From Membranipora membranacea (taxonomy: Eukaryota > Bryozoa > Gymnolaemata > Cheilostomatida > Membraniporidae), in contig OU612067.1 in assembly GCA_914767715.1 (NCBI GenBank), positions 24,152,162-24,216,161 on the forward strand: a stretch of 64,000 nucleotides of DNA, written 5' to 3'. This document shows, in pieces, positions 61,701-64,000 of the stretch (the first letter of the stretch is position 1; each line of letters starts with the position of its first letter). Below the pieces are notes generated by a model. It saw only the letters and a list, made by a program, of their open reading frames with translations. It was not told the DNA's origin and ran no database searches. The translations under genes were made by a program, and so were the position numbers.

Positions 61701-64000
61701 TTGGTATTATTTTGAAAATTTCAAGTCAGCTTAATTACCGCCCTATTAATCCGAGGATTCCAATATTCTGGATTCTGAATAAGGCCGATAAGAGCTTGAA
61801 CTGGTTGGAGTTTGATAAAGATTCGAGAGAGTTTTAATTTTTGATGTTGCCGTATGGCATGTTTTTTTTTAGCAAAAGTGACCCTAATTAAAACGGACGC
61901 TGACGGAGAATGAAACGCCGCAGAGGCAAACGGTTTGCTGATTCGAGATATGCAGGAGTTGCTCCTCCTCATGAGGTGAGTTAGAAGCAAATCTATTTTT
62001 TGATCTGAGCGAAAAAAAAGCGTGATACCCACCCTTGGTATTATTTTGAAAATTTCAAGTCAGCTTAATTACCGCCCTATTAATCCTAGGATTCCAATAT
62101 TCTGGATTTTGAATAAGGCCGATAAGAGCTTGAACTGGTTGGAGTTTGATAAAGATTCGAGAGAGTTTTAATTTTTGATGTTGCCGTATGGCATGTTTTT
62201 TTTAGCAAAAGTGACCCTAATTAAAACGGACGCTGACGGAGAATTAAAAGCCGCAGAGGCAAACGGTTCGCTGATTCGAGATAAGCAGGAGTTGCTCCTC
62301 CTCATGAGGTGAGTTAGAAGCAAATCTATTTTTTGATCTGAGCGAAAAAAAAGCGTGATACCCACCCTTGGTATTATTTTGAAAATTTCAAGTCAGCTTA
62401 ATTACCGCCCTGTTAATCCTAGGATTCCAATATTCTGGATTTTGAATAAGGCCGATAAGAGCTTGAACTGGTTGGAATTTGATAAAGATTCGAGAGAGTT
62501 TTAATTTTTGATGTTGCCGTATGGCATGTTTTTTTTAGCAAAAGTGACCCTAATTAAAACGGACGCTGACGGAGAATGAAAAGCCGCAGAGGCAAACGGT
62601 TTGCTGATTCAAGATGAGCAGGAGTTGCTCCTCCTTATGAGGTGAGTTAGAGGCAGATCTATATTTTGATCTGTGCCAAAAAAAGCGTGATACCCACCCT
62701 TGGTATTATTTTGAAAATTTCAAGTCAGCTTAATTACCGCCCTATTAATCCGAGGATTCCAATATTCTGGATTCTGAATAAGGCCGATAAGAGCTTGAAC
62801 TGGTTGGAGTTTGATAAAGATTCGAGAGAGTTTTAATTTTTGATGTTGCCGTATGGCATGTTTTTTTTAGCAAAAGTGACCCTTATTAAAACGGACGCTG
62901 ACGGAGAATGAAAAGCCGCAGAGGCAAACGGTTTGCTGATTCGAGATAAGCAGAAGTTGCTCCTCCTCATGAGGTGAGTTAGAAGCAAATCTATTTTTTG
63001 ATCTGAGCGAAAAAAAAGCGTGATACCCACCCTTGGTATTATTTTGAAAATTTCAAGTCAGCTTAATTACCGCCCTATTAATCCGAGGATTCCAATATTC
63101 TGGATTTTGAATAAGGCCGATAAGAGCTTTAACTGGTTGGAGTTTGATAAAGATTCGAGAGAGTTTTAATTTTTGATGTTGCCCTATGGCATGTTTTATT
63201 TTAGCAAAAGTGACCCTAATTAAAACGGACGCTGACGGAGAATGAAAAGCCGCAGAGGCAAACGGTTTGCTGATTCGAGATAAGCAGGAGTTGCCCCTCC
63301 TCATGAGGTGAGTTAGAAGCAAATCTATTTTTTGATCTGAGCGAAAAATAAGCGTGATACCCACCCTTGGTATTATTTTGAAAATTTCAAGTCAGCTTAA
63401 TTACCGCCCTATTAATCCGAGGATTCCAATATTCTGGATTTTGAATAAGGCCGATAAGAGCTTGAACTGGTCGGAGTTTGATAAAGATTCGAGAGAGTTT
63501 TAATTTTTGATGTTGCCGTATGGCATGTTTTATTTTAGCAAAAGTGACCCTAATTAAAACGGACGCTGACGGAGAATGAAAAGCCGCAGAGGCATACGGT
63601 TTGCTGATTCGAGATAAGCAGGAGTTGCTCCTCCTCATGAGGTGAGTTAGAGGCAAATCTATTTTTTGATCTGAGCGAAAAAAAAGCGTAATACCCACCC
63701 TTGGTATTATTTTGAAAATTTCAAGTCAGCTTAATTACCGCCCTATTAATCCGAGGATTCCAATATTCTGGATTCTGAATAAGGCCGACAAGAGCTTGAA
63801 CTGGTTGGAGTTTGATAAAGATTCGAGAGAGTTTTAATTTTTGATGTTGCCGTATGGCATGTTTTATTTTAGCAAAAGTGACCCTAATTAAAACGGACGC
63901 TGACGGAGAATGAAAAGCCGCAGAGGCAAACGGTTTGCTGATTCGAGATAAGCAGGAGTTGCTCCTCCTCATGAGGTGAGTTAGAAGCAAATCTATTTTT
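61700..64000 (+). repeat. Ordinary monomers running off the window
   Basis: The array continues as full-length monomers without an obvious higher-order period and is cut mid-monomer at 64000, so the right boundary lies outside. The unit at about 62580-62690 has several private changes (TTCAAGATGAGCAGG, CTGTGCCAAAAAAAGCG). Confidence 0.9.

Larger units (their letters stand above)
1222..64000 (+). repeat. Satellite DNA array, about 334-bp monomer, roughly 188 head-to-tail copies
   Basis: The landmark GAAAAGCCGCAGAGG recurs at 1226, 1561, 1895 and so on to the end with a spacing of about 334 bp. Spacing shifts by 1-3 bp through length changes in two homopolymers per monomer: an A run in GAGCG-A8-GCGTG and a T run in GGCATG-T8/9-AGC, sometimes interrupted as TTTTATTTT. 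All copies have the same orientation and no foreign insertion is visible in 62.8 kb. Most monomers differ by only a few substitutions. Fixed landmarks in order are GCAAACGGTTTGC, ATTCGAGATAAGCAG, CCTCATGAGG, the A run, ACCGCCCTATTAATC, AGGCCGATAAGAGCTTG, GATTCGAGAGAG, TTGCCGTATGGCATG, the T run and ACGGACGCTGACGG. The array has satellite or centromeric/pericentromeric character; its chromosomal position is not shown by the sequence. Confidence 0.98.

Noticed and set aside
1704-63990. More than a hundred minus-strand open frames of 65-103 codons, one per monomer
   Set aside because: They begin at GTG (the GTGGGTATCACG context) or TTG rather than ATG. The monomer length is not a multiple of three, frames flip with T-run length (KKKHAIRQ versus KNMPYGN endings), and conservation is explained by homogenisation. 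A dN/dS test on diverged monomers would decide; an excess of synonymous change would reopen the question.
1222-64000. CRISPR array
   Set aside because: The repeat unit is 334 bp with no unique spacers, and the flanking LINE shows a eukaryotic context.
1222-64000. rDNA spacer or 5S rRNA gene cluster
   Set aside because: No rRNA-like segment or promoter could be recognised in the monomer; it contains only the AT-rich repeat.

Overview
The window is a block of eukaryotic heterochromatin-type DNA. About 62.8 kb (1222-64000) is one uninterrupted tandem satellite array with a monomer of about 334 bp, roughly 188 copies, all head to tail in one orientation. The first 1.2 kb is the 5' part of a non-LTR (LINE) retrotransposon on the minus strand, and it abuts the array directly. 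There is no bacterial-style gene content, and I see no tRNA, rRNA or CRISPR. The LINE has an ORF1 of the PRE_C2HC/gag-like kind and an ORF2 that opens with an apurinic-type endonuclease domain of CR1/Jockey-like type. That points to an animal, most likely an invertebrate; the species cannot be named from this sequence. The monomer is AT-rich but not visibly CpG-depleted.

Layout. 1-347 (minus): start of LINE ORF2, cut by the window edge. 344-886 (minus): LINE ORF1, overlapping ORF2 by ATGA. 887-1221: LINE 5' region with a 176-bp tandem duplication and 12-bp minisatellite runs. 1222-about 9690: array edge with the most varied monomers, including a minority class with an open plus-strand frame. 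About 9690-28990: a highly homogenised higher-order repeat (HOR) domain marked by three recurrent internal deletions (80, about 62 and about 112 bp), with a canonical unit of 2448 bp. About 28990-33660: a seven-monomer (about 2337 bp) duplication sharing blocks with both flanks of the HOR domain. About 33660-43360: ordinary full-length monomers. About 43360-47700: a second seven-monomer duplication (about 2338 bp). About 49000-61700: a third seven-monomer HOR (about 2335 bp) in several copies. 61700-64000: ordinary monomers running off the window.

No gene network is present. The points of interest are structural: the nested HOR organisation with a recurring seven-monomer register; a 51-bp cluster in each monomer holding three short dyads and a 17-bp motif matching 8 of 9 core positions of the CENP-B box; a single A-to-G change that improves both the motif and a hairpin and has spread through most of the array; the LINE/satellite boundary; and a weak reverse-transcriptase-like string in edge monomers. 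The many short open frames in the array (about 65-180 residues) are treated as by-products of the repeat. They mostly start at GTG or TTG and are fixed by homogenisation.
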